Positions 24,365 through 33,450 of a stretch of 39,776 nucleotides of DNA are shown one piece after another. The translations under genes were made by a program, and so were the position numbers. Source of the stretch: CAYLRU01 sp964386565 (GTDB lineage: Bacteria; Desulfobacterota; Desulfobacteria; Desulfobacterales; UBA5616). The stretch lies in assembly GCA_964386565.1 (NCBI GenBank), contig CAYLRU010000029.1, forward strand, positions 1 to 39,776, read 5' to 3'. Numbering within the stretch: position 1 is the stretch's first letter; each line of letters opens with the position of its first letter. Under the pieces are notes generated by a model. The model was given only the letters and a program-made list of their open reading frames with translations, was not told where the DNA came from and did not search any database.

Positions 24365-26182
24365 ATGGCACAACTATTGGCAGACAGACGAGATATCGAT
24401 TTTGTCATCTGGGAACAGATGAACGGAGAAGAATTTTTAAATAACGGGCATTATGAAGGGTTTAATCGCAAAGTGTGCGATATGATGATCACGGAGGCCC
24501 GGAAACTGGCGATTAATGAAGTATATCCGACCATGCAGGACGGCGACCGCCTCGGGGTGCAGCTCGACAGCGGCACGGTCCGCGTGCCGGAATCCTATCA
24601 CCGGCCCTTTGAAATTTTAAAGGAAGGGGAGTGGGGAAACCTGACGGTTCCCGAAGTTATGGGCGGTCAGGGCGCCCCGGCCTTTATCGGAGACGCGGTT
24701 TCCGAATATTTCATCGCGGCCAACTGGTCCCTGTACAGTTATCTCACCATGGGAAACGGAACAGCCCATATGATTCAGTTGTACGGGACTCCCGAGCAGA
24801 AAGAAAAGTATGTTAAAAATCTGACTTCGGGAAAGTGGGGCGGCACCATGCTCCTTACCGAACCCAATGCCGGCAGTGATGTCGGAGCCCTTGAAACCAC
24901 GGCTGTAAAGAATGACGACGGAACTTACACGCTGACGGGAAATAAGATTTTCATAACCAACGGAGAATATGACCTGGTCGAAAACATCATTCACCCGGTA
25001 CTGGCTCGTATCGAGGGCGCGCCTCCGGGAACCAGGGGCATTTCCATCTTTATCGTTCCCAAATATTTCGTCAATGACGACGGAACCCTGGGCGACCGGA
25101 ATGATATCGTCTGCACCGGCGTGGAAGAAAAAATGGGGATTCACGGAAGCGCCACCTGCAGCATGGCGTTGGGGTCCAAAGGCCGGTGCATCGGTTATCT
25201 TCTGGGCGAGGAGAACAAGGGCATGAAAATCATGTTCCACATGATGAACGGCGCCCGCATGCATACGGGACTCCAGGGACTGGCCTATGCGTCGGCGGCA
25301 TATATGCTGGCGGTCAACTATGCCCGTGAAAGGATACAGGGCAGGGATCTGGAAAATTTTTCCAATCATGGCGCACCGTCGGTGCCCATCATCAACCATC
25401 CGGATGTCCGCCGAAATCTTCTGAAGATGAAGTCCTATGTGGACGGTATGCGAAGTTTTTACTACTACTCGTCGGTCATCGCCATGAAACTGGGCAATGC
25501 GAAAACGGATGAAGAAAGAGAATTCCATGATGACCTGTTCAGCCTTTTTACTCCCATTATCAAGGAATATCTTGCGGTGAAGGGCCACGATGTCTGCATT
25601 CAGGCCATCCAGGTGTATGGCGGGGCAGGATATACACGGGATTATCCGGTTGAACAATACGCCAGGGATTGCAAGATCGCATCCATCTATGAGGGAACCA
25701 GCGGGATCCAGGCCATGGACCTCCTGGCAAGGAAGATCGGAAAGCGGGACGGGAAAATTTTCCAGTACTTTATCGGTGAGATTCAGAAAACCATCACCAG
25801 GGCCAGGACTTTCGAGAATCTTTCAGGGTTGGCCGATAGACTGGAAAAAGCGGTCGCACGTTTAAGTGAAACGGTTCAGTTCATGGGGAAAACCGCCATG
25901 TCCGAACGATTTAAAGTGGCCTTTGCACATTCATTGCCCCTTTTGGATACAATGGGCGACACCATCATGGGGTGGATGCTGTTGTGGCGTGCGGTTATCT
26001 CGGCCGAGCAGCTTGCCGGGAAGCCCAAGAAGAAAGATGAGATGTTCTATCAGGGACAGATCAAGACGGCGGAATTTTACATCCGGACCCTTTTGCCGGC
26101 GTCAACAGGGGTCATGGAAGCGATCCTGGACAGCAGCGGAGCTGCCGTTGAAATACCGGACGAGGCGTTCGGCGGAATTTAA
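24365..26182 (+). CDS. Acyl-CoA dehydrogenase, long form with C-terminal extension
   Basis: FAD enzyme introducing the alpha-beta double bond in acyl-CoA. 605 residues, the long type that adds a C-terminal helical domain (about 470-600, as in DmdC-like and related dehydrogenases) to the usual N-terminal, beta and C-terminal core. Visible: GTMLLTEPNAGSDVGAL for FAD/substrate binding, IFITNGEYD, HPDVRRNLLKMK, VYGGAGYTRDYPVEQYARD and the catalytic base Glu443 in IYEGTSGIQ. AAAGGAG stands before the ATG. Downstream of thiolase in one probable transcript. Its electrons would pass via ETF; the selenoprotein nearby is a candidate partner further down the chain. Substrate chain length is unknown. Confidence 0.94.
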   Translation: MAQLLADRRDIDFVIWEQMNGEEFLNNGHYEGFNRKVCDMMITEARKLAINEVYPTMQDGDRLGVQLDSGTVRVPESYHRPFEILKEGEWGNLTVPEVMGGQGAPAFIGDAVSEYFIAANWSLYSYLTMGNGTAHMIQLYGTPEQKEKYVKNLTSGKWGGTMLLTEPNAGSDVGALETTAVKNDDGTYTLTGNKIFITNGEYDLVENIIHPVLARIEGAPPGTRGISIFIVPKYFVNDDGTLGDRNDIVCTGVEEKMGIHGSATCSMALGSKGRCIGYLLGEENKGMKIMFHMMNGARMHTGLQGLAYASAAYMLAVNYARERIQGRDLENFSNHGAPSVPIINHPDVRRNLLKMKSYVDGMRSFYYYSSVIAMKLGNAKTDEEREFHDDLFSLFTPIIKEYLAVKGHDVCIQAIQVYGGAGYTRDYPVEQYARDCKIASIYEGTSGIQAMDLLARKIGKRDGKIFQYFIGEIQKTITRARTFENLSGLADRLEKAVARLSETVQFMGKTAMSERFKVAFAHSLPLLDTMGDTIMGWMLLWRAVISAEQLAGKPKKKDEMFYQGQIKTAEFYIRTLLPASTGVMEAILDSSGAAVEIPDEAFGGI

Positions 26183-26254
26183 TCCCCCGGTTTATCGTCA
26201 CCAGAACCGGGAAAGCCGATAATGTCCTGTCTTACGAAAATCCAGACCGGATGT

Positions 26255-26279
26255 TCCCTCCCCCCTGGTGGGGGAGGGA
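26255..26279. repeat. Palindromic C/G-rich element, copy 3
   Basis: Perfect 10-bp stem TCCCTCCCCC/GGGGGAGGGA with loop CTGGT, in the 258-bp space between acyl-CoA dehydrogenase and the aminotransferase. A separate 7-bp dyad CCCGGTT/AACCGGG lies just upstream, around 26187-26212. Confidence 0.5.
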
Positions 26280-26440
26280 CCCCGGCTTTAATTTTGCGTT
26301 GAATATGAATGCCGGCTTGAGATCTATAGGCGATCCTGCTATAATCCATCCAAGTTCTTCCCTCACACTTACATAAAAACACCCATACCCTTGAGACCGC
26401 TTCTAACCTGAAATTACACAAATGAAAGGAGGCTGTAAGG

Positions 26441-27811
26441 ATGGCGACGGAAAATCAAGTCAAGGACATTGAACAGTTGACTATCGAGAAACTGCCGAAT
26501 TCCATAAAGTTTCTCGAGCGGGCAAAAAAGGTATTGATATCGCCCACCGTAACGGGCCCGTTTCGCGCTCCCAAGGCAGTGGCATTTGTCAAAGAGGCCA
26601 GGGGATCGAGAATTAAAGATGTGGACGGCAACGAATACGTGGACATCACCATGGCCTATGGACCCCTGATTTTGGGGCACGGTCATCCGGTGGTGACGGA
26701 AGCCGTTTCAAACTCCTGTAAAAACGGAACGGTTTACGATATCGCCCACGAGGGGGAAGTAAAAATGGCCGAGTTGATGGTGGACGCCGTCCCCTGTGCG
26801 GAACGCGTTGCATTCTGCAACTCCGGTACGGAGGCCACCATGCATGCCATGAGGATTGCAAGGGCCTGCAAGAGAAAAGACAAGATCGCCAAATTCGAGG
26901 GCGGGTATCACGGCGTGCATGATTATGCCCTGGTCAGCAGTATTTTGTCCACACCCACGGGGCCCCCGGAGAACCCCGAGAGCGTTCCCGACAATCCCGG
27001 CATACCAAAAGCTGTCGTGGATCAGATGATTACCCTGACCTTCAACCGCCCGGAGAGCCTGGAAAAAATAAGAAAACACAAGGACGAACTGGCCGCAGTG
27101 ATCATCGAACCCGTTCCCAGCATGTTTCTGGTCGACATGAAAGATTTTTTGACCCGCCTTAGGCAAGTGACGAAAGAATGCGGTGTTTTGCTCATATTTG
27201 ATGAAGTGATATCCGGATTCCGCCTGGCATACGGTGGGGCACAGGCTTATTTCGGCATTGTGCCGGATATGGCCACCTACGGTAAAATAATCGGCGGCGG
27301 CCTGCCCGTGGGCGCCGTGGCCGGAAGCGTCGAAGCCATGTCACCCATTATCACTACCGGTGATCCCCTGCAGGACATGGCGGAAAAGCTGCTGACGGTG
27401 GGCACCTTCAGCGGCAATCCCCTGACCATGGCTGCGGGAATCGCCACGGTGGAATATCTCCGGGACAATCCGGACGTCTATGATCACATCAACGGCATGG
27501 CCGATAGAATTAAGAAGGAAGTCAACCAGTTCGCCCGGGAGAATGAATTCGGCCTCAAACTTCTCGGCCTGGGGTCCTGGTTTATCCCGCATTTCATATA
27601 CCACGACCCGGAAAGCCCCCGTGACCTGAGGGATATCGAGTCCTTGATAAAACAGGAGATTCTCTGCCAGTACATGCGATATAACGGCGTCTATCTGCCG
27701 GACCTGCACACCGGATTCATATCCGCCGTCCACACCGATGCAGATGCCGACAAGATCATCGAAGCGTTCAAAACTTCCCTGAATGAAATGAACGACCAGG
27801 GGCTGTTGTGA
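26441..27811 (+). CDS. Class III PLP-dependent aminotransferase (GSA aminomutase-like)
   Basis: 456-residue fold-type I PLP enzyme of the glutamate-1-semialdehyde aminomutase / omega-aminotransferase group. Signatures: DVDGNEYVDITMAYGPLILGH, FCNSGTEATMHAMRIAR (PLP phosphate), FEGGYHGVHDY, LLIFDEVISGFRLAYGG and the Schiff-base Lys282 in TYGKIIGGGLPVGAVAG. Relatives with a role in haem synthesis are shorter (about 430) and sit with hem genes; here the neighbours are beta-oxidation genes, so another amino-aldehyde or amine substrate is likely. A strong AAAGGAGG precedes the ATG; the 258-bp gap upstream suggests its own promoter. Confidence 0.9.
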   Translation: MATENQVKDIEQLTIEKLPNSIKFLERAKKVLISPTVTGPFRAPKAVAFVKEARGSRIKDVDGNEYVDITMAYGPLILGHGHPVVTEAVSNSCKNGTVYDIAHEGEVKMAELMVDAVPCAERVAFCNSGTEATMHAMRIARACKRKDKIAKFEGGYHGVHDYALVSSILSTPTGPPENPESVPDNPGIPKAVVDQMITLTFNRPESLEKIRKHKDELAAVIIEPVPSMFLVDMKDFLTRLRQVTKECGVLLIFDEVISGFRLAYGGAQAYFGIVPDMATYGKIIGGGLPVGAVAGSVEAMSPIITTGDPLQDMAEKLLTVGTFSGNPLTMAAGIATVEYLRDNPDVYDHINGMADRIKKEVNQFARENEFGLKLLGLGSWFIPHFIYHDPESPRDLRDIESLIKQEILCQYMRYNGVYLPDLHTGFISAVHTDADADKIIEAFKTSLNEMNDQGLL

Positions 27812-27881
27812 TGCGCCTGGAATCAATAAATAAAACCGTCAGGACCTGAAGCCGATGCCGTGGATTGATGTTGTGTAATGA

Positions 27882-28901
27882 CTATTCGTTCAGCAGTGCA
27901 TGGGCCAGCTCGCAGGCCCCTTCCACGATAAACGGCATCATGACCTGCGCGGTTTCGGTTTCATGCCGGGTGTGCACCCAACCCAGATAGGTAAACGCCC
28001 TGGCCGTCAGAAAAACCGGCATCATGTCCAGGTGGGAGTCCGGCAGTGCTCTTTTTTTGCGATAGCCTTCGATTACGGCGTTCTGCATGCGGTCAAAATG
28101 GCTTTCTCCCAGGTGGGAAAACAGGAAGGTGGCCAGATCAAACAGATGCCATCCGAAACCCGCATCGTCAAAATCGATCAATTGTATCCTGTCGCCGGAC
28201 ACCAGCAGGTTTTCCGGTAAAAAGTCCGCGTGGATCAGACCGTATCGGTCTCGGGTCTGCCCGAATGCCATCAATTTCCGGCGCACCTGTTCGCGGGCCG
28301 AAAGAATCAGCCTGCGCTGTTCATGGGATAGAGCCCCGAGTTCCCAGAAACGGCCCCAGAAAGGATTTTCTCCAACCAGCCGTTCCACATCCCAATGGTG
28401 ACGGGTAAACCCCTTGGGCAGGTTCCATTGGCTTGCCTGGTTGTGGACCCTGGCGGCAAGTTCTCCAATGATGCGGCAATTGTTTTCCCGTGTTTCCAGA
28501 CCGCCTTCAATTCCCGATTCCACGGAACCCAGAGGCAGGCCGTCCACCCATCCCAGCATGTCGCACTGCCGGGGTTCAGGAACGCCGTCCACGGAAACCG
28601 TACAGAAGAGATCCCCGCTTGACGTCGGGAAAACAGGAGGCGTCTTTACGCCGTATTCGTCAAGGGCGCGCATCCATTGCAGTTCGCTGGCCAGTTCTTC
28701 ATCTGAATGGTAGTTATACCGGTGAATTCTCAACACGTAACAAGCCCCCTCACCGGGCGTCACACGAAAAACGGCGTTTTCCCGATGTTTGAGCAGGTCG
28801 ATGGCGGCGCTTTCCAGTCCCCATCGCCTGATGGCCGCTTTCGCCAGCGCGGCATATCGCTCAACCTGTTGCCGGGGCGGTAAGGAATAAAAATCTGTCA
28901 T
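27882..28901 (-). CDS. Aminoglycoside-phosphotransferase-fold small-molecule kinase
   Basis: 339-residue APH/choline-kinase-fold kinase. N-lobe with YVLRIHRYN (ATP Lys position replaced by Arg/His-rich strand); catalytic loop LIHADFLPENLL (Asp226, Asn231) and metal motif LIDFDDAGFG (Asp243). It resembles hydroxylysine/homoserine kinase type II relatives more than antibiotic-resistance enzymes. The ATG overlaps the stop of the class III aminotransferase by 4 nt (28898-28901). Kinase plus class III PLP phospho-lyase is the known layout for degrading amino alcohols such as hydroxylysine or ethanolamine, so that is the best working idea; the substrate is not proven. Confidence 0.85.
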   Translation of the reverse strand: MTDFYSLPPRQQVERYAALAKAAIRRWGLESAAIDLLKHRENAVFRVTPGEGACYVLRIHRYNYHSDEELASELQWMRALDEYGVKTPPVFPTSSGDLFCTVSVDGVPEPRQCDMLGWVDGLPLGSVESGIEGGLETRENNCRIIGELAARVHNQASQWNLPKGFTRHHWDVERLVGENPFWGRFWELGALSHEQRRLILSAREQVRRKLMAFGQTRDRYGLIHADFLPENLLVSGDRIQLIDFDDAGFGWHLFDLATFLFSHLGESHFDRMQNAVIEGYRKKRALPDSHLDMMPVFLTARAFTYLGWVHTRHETETAQVMMPFIVEGACELAHALLNE

Positions 28902-30175
28902 GGTTTCCCCTTCTGCATGGATGCGGTTTTTTCGGCGATTTTTATTGCCGCCTCAAAACGCTCCAGGGCTTCATCACAGTAAGCCGTATCGATTAAAAGA
29001 CCGGGCTTGAACTGGAGAACCGAGAGGTCAAATCCTGCAAAAATCGCCCAGATGCCTTTGTCATAAAGGGCCTTCATCATTTGGACGGCGCCGTTGGGAT
29101 CATCGAATTTCAATCCGATGATCAGGCCTTTTTGACGAATTTCAATCAAATAGGGGTGCCGTTGCCGGATCTCGGAAAGACCTTTTCCCAGATAATCGGC
29201 AATGATTTTCGCATTGTCCAGTGCAGCCGGATCGTTGCAGATGTCAATCACCCTGGCCCCGATGTGGCAGCCGATTTCCGCACCGCCGAAGGTGGATACA
29301 TGCCCCCAGCCGTTGTCCTTCAGCCAGGCGCCCACGTCTTTTTTCATCACGGTCGCCGCCACCGGGTACATTCCGCCGGACAATCCCTTGCCCGTCACCA
29401 GGATGTCGGGTTTGACGCCCCAGGCTTCCACCCCCCACAAGTGGCCGGTACGCCCTAAACCGGTCTGTACTTCATCGGCGACGTACAGTGTTCCGTATTG
29501 TTCGCAGAGCCGTTTTACACCGGGCAGGTAATTATCCGAAGGCACCGGAAAACCACAGGTGGCCGGAATGGTTTCCATCACAACTGCTGCAACATCTTCC
29601 GCGGCAAGGGCTTTTTCCATGGCGTCAAGATCATCAAAGGGAACCTTGATGAACTCATCCGGATAGTCGCTGTGAAAATACCGTGCGGTACTGTCATCTC
29701 CTGCAGCACCGGACAGGCCGGTTCGCCCGTGATATCCCGCCTCAATGCCGACTATTTTTCTCCTGCCCGTAAAACGCCGCGATGATTTGATGGCGATGTC
29801 GTTGGCCTCGCTGCCGCCGCTGGCATACACCGTATAATGAAGCCCCGTTACCCCGGCAAGTTTTTCCGCCAGGTTGGCCCGGGCCTCGCTGGGAAAGTGA
29901 TGGTTGCCGATATCCAGTTCGGCCAGGGCTTCGTTTAAGGCCTTCATGATTTCCGGATGCCGGTGCCCCACATTAAACGTTCCGCCGTTAAGGTGAAAAT
30001 CCATCAGCTCATGACCGTCTAGATCCCACATGCGGTATCCGTCCCGTTTGCCGATAACCAGGTCAATGCCGAACATGTGAAATGCTTCCACGCGGCCCGG
30101 GATGACATATTGATGGGACAAGTTCAATACCCGGCGTTTACGTTCTGAAGATTCGGAAGGTGCCTCGTAACTCAT
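28898..30175 (-). CDS. Class III aminotransferase / phospho-lyase-like PLP enzyme
   Basis: 425-residue fold-type I PLP enzyme. Motifs: MWDLDGHELMDFHLNGGTFNVGHRHPEI, ASGGSEANDIAIK, EAGYHGRTGLSGAAGD, YVADEVQTGLGRTG and Schiff-base Lys263 in VTGKGLSGGMYPVAAT. The family covers ornithine/4-aminobutyrate aminotransferases and the ethanolamine-phosphate and phosphohydroxylysine phospho-lyases. The 4-nt overlap with an APH-type kinase favours the phospho-lyase reading, though a plain transaminase cannot be excluded. AGGAGT precedes the ATG. It is fourth in a minus-strand series with SDR, membrane protein and MBL genes upstream. Confidence 0.88.
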   Translation of the reverse strand: MSYEAPSESSERKRRVLNLSHQYVIPGRVEAFHMFGIDLVIGKRDGYRMWDLDGHELMDFHLNGGTFNVGHRHPEIMKALNEALAELDIGNHHFPSEARANLAEKLAGVTGLHYTVYASGGSEANDIAIKSSRRFTGRRKIVGIEAGYHGRTGLSGAAGDDSTARYFHSDYPDEFIKVPFDDLDAMEKALAAEDVAAVVMETIPATCGFPVPSDNYLPGVKRLCEQYGTLYVADEVQTGLGRTGHLWGVEAWGVKPDILVTGKGLSGGMYPVAATVMKKDVGAWLKDNGWGHVSTFGGAEIGCHIGARVIDICNDPAALDNAKIIADYLGKGLSEIRQRHPYLIEIRQKGLIIGLKFDDPNGAVQMMKALYDKGIWAIFAGFDLSVLQFKPGLLIDTAYCDEALERFEAAIKIAEKTASMQKGKP

Positions 30176-30280
30176 GAAAAAACTCCTTTTGTGTAAAGAA
30201 TGACAGGTAATGGGAAATGGGTTAAGCGTATTGGTACGGCCATATGGAAAACAAGCCGATCCCCATACCCGATAAAGCTT

Positions 30281-31669
30281 CTACTGAATTTTCGATAACC
30301 TTGATTCAGCTTGTTTGATTCCGAAATTCAGCCATCCGGCCTCGTTGAAGTTTAACGCCTGTTTTCGCAGGTGCCGGTAGGCGGCCAGTTGTGTTTCAAG
30401 GGCGGACCGGTTGTCGGCATCCACCTGCAGTATCCCCTGGGTCAGCCTCAGCGATTTTAACACCTCTCCCCTGTCCAGCAGCTTTTTTGCATGTCGGGCA
30501 GCCACATCGGCACCGCCGGCCAGTTGAATCAGTTCCGGGATGACGATTCTGTCCGGAGCAATATACATGGATACCGGATTTCCGTCAAACCAGCCGGCGT
30601 ATCCCTCGTATATCCCCCTCACAGACCAGGAAATTTTTCCGTATGCCTCACCAATATCCAGATTCTTGGGAAGACGGATTTCTTCCATGAGGGTGTATAC
30701 GTCTTTGCCCTGGTTCATACCGGCAACGGTTTGATCATGTATGTACAAGATGGCGTCACGGTATGTTGTCAGCACTTTGGAGATATTTTCAGCACCGAAC
30801 AGGGGCTCTCCGTGACCGGGCAGGACGATATCGGGTTTAAGCGCCATGACTTTGTCGATGGATTGCACATAATCCAGAGCCCAGCGGGGTTTGGTTCCCC
30901 GAAGCGTATAAATGTTGGGAAAAGACTGGTAGTACAGATCACCGATAAACAGCGCCCTGATTTCCGGGATAAAGACGCTTATGGCGTCATAGGTTTCACC
31001 CGGGGTGTGCAGGATCTGGAATGTATATTCGCCGAGTTTGAACGTATGGGTGTCTTTAACGAATACCGTGGCCGGGATATCCGCATCGTAATTGCCGTTT
31101 TTCTCCGGGTCTGTTTTGACCAGGTTCAGGTCGAATCCGAACTGGGCCGCGTTTCGGATTTTGAAAAAATCTTCCAGCCGTTTCTGGTAATGCAGGAATT
31201 CCACACTGTCGGCATGCATGATGACCTGTGTGCCGTCCTGCCGCCACAGGTCGATACCACCGGTATGATCGCCGTGTGCATGGGTGATGATGATGGCGCG
31301 GACAGGAGCACTGCTTACCGCGGTCAAAAGCGCTTTGTGCCTTGGCGCCATACCGGGCAGAGACGTATCAATGATGACGTTGCCGTCCTTTGTCGTCACC
31401 ATAAAGGTGTTGCCGAAACCCGTTGCCTTGAATATGGATGGATGAATTTCCTGGGCGGATTTCTGATCGATGCTTTGCATCAGGAACATGCTGGGATCCA
31501 GATCTTCAAGGGCCTTGGGTTTTTGTTCGAATTTGTCATCGCCCGCTCCGGCAATGAGTACATTAAATCCGATCATACAGGCAATGCCCCATACGATAAA
31601 AAGAAGCCGGCACAACGGTTTATGAGGCCTGTTTTTTTCCCGGAAAGCATATTCTTCTTTTGTTCTCAT
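30281..31669 (-). CDS. Alkylsulfatase-like metallo-beta-lactamase-fold hydrolase, membrane-anchored or exported
   Basis: 462 residues. N-terminal hydrophobic segment (about 20-42) suggests export or anchoring, so the enzyme acts in the periplasm. The zinc site THAHGDHTGG (His130, His132, Asp134, His135) plus LHTPGETYDA and VLPGHGEPLFG define the MBL fold. The region VRGIYEGYAGWFDGNP and the helices after it match the dimerisation domain of type III alkylsulfatases (SdsA1/BDS1). The C-terminal SCP2-like lipid-binding domain of those enzymes is missing, as the protein stops after the dimerisation part. It probably hydrolyses a sulfate ester or another ester/phosphate; specificity is open. Confidence 0.85.
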   Translation of the reverse strand: MRTKEEYAFREKNRPHKPLCRLLFIVWGIACMIGFNVLIAGAGDDKFEQKPKALEDLDPSMFLMQSIDQKSAQEIHPSIFKATGFGNTFMVTTKDGNVIIDTSLPGMAPRHKALLTAVSSAPVRAIIITHAHGDHTGGIDLWRQDGTQVIMHADSVEFLHYQKRLEDFFKIRNAAQFGFDLNLVKTDPEKNGNYDADIPATVFVKDTHTFKLGEYTFQILHTPGETYDAISVFIPEIRALFIGDLYYQSFPNIYTLRGTKPRWALDYVQSIDKVMALKPDIVLPGHGEPLFGAENISKVLTTYRDAILYIHDQTVAGMNQGKDVYTLMEEIRLPKNLDIGEAYGKISWSVRGIYEGYAGWFDGNPVSMYIAPDRIVIPELIQLAGGADVAARHAKKLLDRGEVLKSLRLTQGILQVDADNRSALETQLAAYRHLRKQALNFNEAGWLNFGIKQAESRLSKIQ

Positions 31670-31714
31670 GTCTTTTCCTCCAAAAATTTTAAATACATAC
31701 AGTTTCCGAACCCG

Positions 31715-32107
31715 TTAAATAAACCGCAGAATCATCAACAGGCCCATGATCAGCAGCGGCACGATGACGCCAAGATTCCCGGCTCCGCCCGTATCTTTGG
31801 AAAGCATTTTGTTCTGGATGAAATAGACCGTATCCAGAATCGCTAAAAAAAGCATCATTCCGCCGCAGACAAGTGCAAGACGTTCACCCAGGGGGTGTTT
31901 GGTCAAGAGCAGGACTGCGGAGCAGACCAGCAGCACGCACATGACGGTATCGGGATATACAAAGCACCGTTCGTGGATGATATAGCCTTCCGGCAGCCAG
32001 GGCTCGTTGTGTTCGGTACGAAACCACTTGATCCAGAAATGAACGATCCCGGCGGCGGTTACCAGTTGCAGGACGGCAATGATATCGGGACGAATAAATT
32101 CAAGCAT
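31715..32107 (-). CDS. Small multi-pass membrane protein, unknown function
   Basis: 130 residues with four predicted membrane helices (about 6-25, 55-71, 76-95 and 110-129) and a short loop with WFRTEHNEPWLPEGY. No family is recognised. The ATG at 32107 follows AGGAGA at 5 nt, so it was preferred over an in-frame upstream start at 32134. It sits between the SDR and the MBL hydrolase genes with gaps of 66 and 45 nt, hence probably co-transcribed. Confidence 0.7.
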   Translation of the reverse strand: MLEFIRPDIIAVLQLVTAAGIVHFWIKWFRTEHNEPWLPEGYIIHERCFVYPDTVMCVLLVCSAVLLLTKHPLGERLALVCGGMMLFLAILDTVYFIQNKMLSKDTGGAGNLGVIVPLLIMGLLMILRFI

Positions 32108-32173
32108 TTTTTCTCCTGGACCGGTCTGATTCAAATCATGTTTGAAAATGTTTTTCGGGTTTATGAAAATCAG

Positions 32174-33001
32174 CTATGCCCGGGACTTTTTACCGGCTTT
32201 TTGAACTTTTTTGACCGTATTATCCATGTAAAACATGAGCAGCGATGGAAACCATCGACGCAACAGATCGACAACCTTGCCCTCGAATCCCGGGATAATC
32301 ATGAATTTTTTTCCGGCGATTCCCTTGAGCAGGTCTCGGGCCACCTTATCCGCGCTTAGAACCCTGGCGCCGTTTGCAATGGCCTTTGTTTCCATGGGTT
32401 TGATCCTGTTTTCTTCTTTCAGCATGGGGGTGTCGGTATCCGGCGGACATAAGACGGACACGTTGATGCCGCAAGGTTTAAGTTCCATGCGCAGGGCTTC
32501 CGAGAATCCGATCAATGCAAATTTGGATGCGCAATAATCCGTATAGCCGAATACACCGATAAATCCGGCAATGGAGGACGTGTTGACGATATGACCGCCT
32601 TTTTTCTTCATATGGGGCAGAAGGGCGGATATGGTATTCCATGTGCCGTAAAGATTGACCTTGATGACGCGGTCGAACTGCTCATGGGTGATCTCTTCAA
32701 AATGGCGGGGTTTGGATTGTCCGGCCATGTTGATCAATATGTCCGGCGCACCGAATTCATTTACCGCCGCGTTCATGATATCCGCCACACGGGACGGGTC
32801 GCCGACGTCCACTGATTTTGCGCCAAACCGCTGGCCGGTTCGAATTTTACAGGCGGAAATCTCCTTTAGTGCGGTTTCGAGACGTGCTGGATTACGGGCA
32901 AAAACATGAACATGAGCGCCTTTTCCCGCCAGTTGCCGTGCTGCTGCCAGCCCGATGCCGCTCGATCCTCCGGGGATATAAATGATTTTGTCGTCGAACA
33001 T
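32174..33001 (-). CDS. Short-chain dehydrogenase/reductase, 3-ketodihydrosphingosine-reductase-like
   Basis: 275-residue SDR. NAD(P) motif GGSSGIG (11-17), NMAGQ, active site Ser143, Tyr156 and Lys160 in TSSIAG...YCASKFAL. The segment PPDTDTPMLKEENRIKPMETK and the later VLSADKVARDLLKG resemble KDSR, the reductase of 3-ketosphinganine, and the C-terminal RWFPSLLMFYMDN could be a membrane-associating helix as in KDSR. Other SDRs share parts of this, so the sphingolipid link is an inference, and no serine palmitoyltransferase is in the window. First gene of a probable five-gene minus-strand operon. Confidence 0.85.
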   Translation of the reverse strand: MFDDKIIYIPGGSSGIGLAAARQLAGKGAHVHVFARNPARLETALKEISACKIRTGQRFGAKSVDVGDPSRVADIMNAAVNEFGAPDILINMAGQSKPRHFEEITHEQFDRVIKVNLYGTWNTISALLPHMKKKGGHIVNTSSIAGFIGVFGYTDYCASKFALIGFSEALRMELKPCGINVSVLCPPDTDTPMLKEENRIKPMETKAIANGARVLSADKVARDLLKGIAGKKFMIIPGFEGKVVDLLRRWFPSLLMFYMDNTVKKVQKAGKKSRA

Positions 33002-33450
33002 GGTTGTACCGCCCTTTCATGCATCCTTGTCTTATCCGGGTTATGACCGATATGGGGAGCCGGGGGCCGGTTGCCTTCCCGTGGTGTTGCCGTATGAAGT
33101 TTTGCAAATATCCAAGGTTTATCGTTACGCATGCCGGAAAGTCCGGTAAATGACCGGATGTGCTGAAGCCGCCAAAAACATGTTCGACTTTTATTAGTCA
33201 AGTTAATTGGAAATGGCAACAAAAAACCTCCTTTTCGGCGCATGGCTTTACAATTGCAGGGAAATTGTGTATCTATGGATTCCTGATAGGCAGCCGATCG
33301 GGCACACACAGGGTGGACTGCCGATTCCGGATGAGCCCGGATATACCAAAAGCGTTTCAGGCGCACGACACTGACGAAACACCATATGATTTCCATGTCA
33401 TGAAATCCTGCTTTACCATAACACCATAAACCGAAAAGGGAGGTTGTAAG
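33002..33450. other. Divergent intergenic region
   Basis: About 450 bp between the SDR operon and the E1 alpha gene. Short open frames on both strands have no recognisable product. One promoter candidate facing the SDR is listed separately; nothing else is clear. Confidence 0.4.
33191..33219 (-). promoter_or_regulatory. Candidate promoter of the SDR-MBL-aminotransferase operon
   Basis: Minus-strand TTGCCA (33214-33219), 17-bp spacer, TAATAA (33191-33196), about 190 nt before the SDR start. Sequence match only. Confidence 0.35.

Noticed and set aside
30491..31846. 451-codon open frame on the plus strand
   Set aside because: Antisense to the MBL hydrolase gene, no recognisable domain; long shadow frames are common in this codon usage.
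33160..33429. 89-codon plus-strand frame before E1 alpha
   Set aside because: No ribosome binding site or family; sits in a divergent control region.
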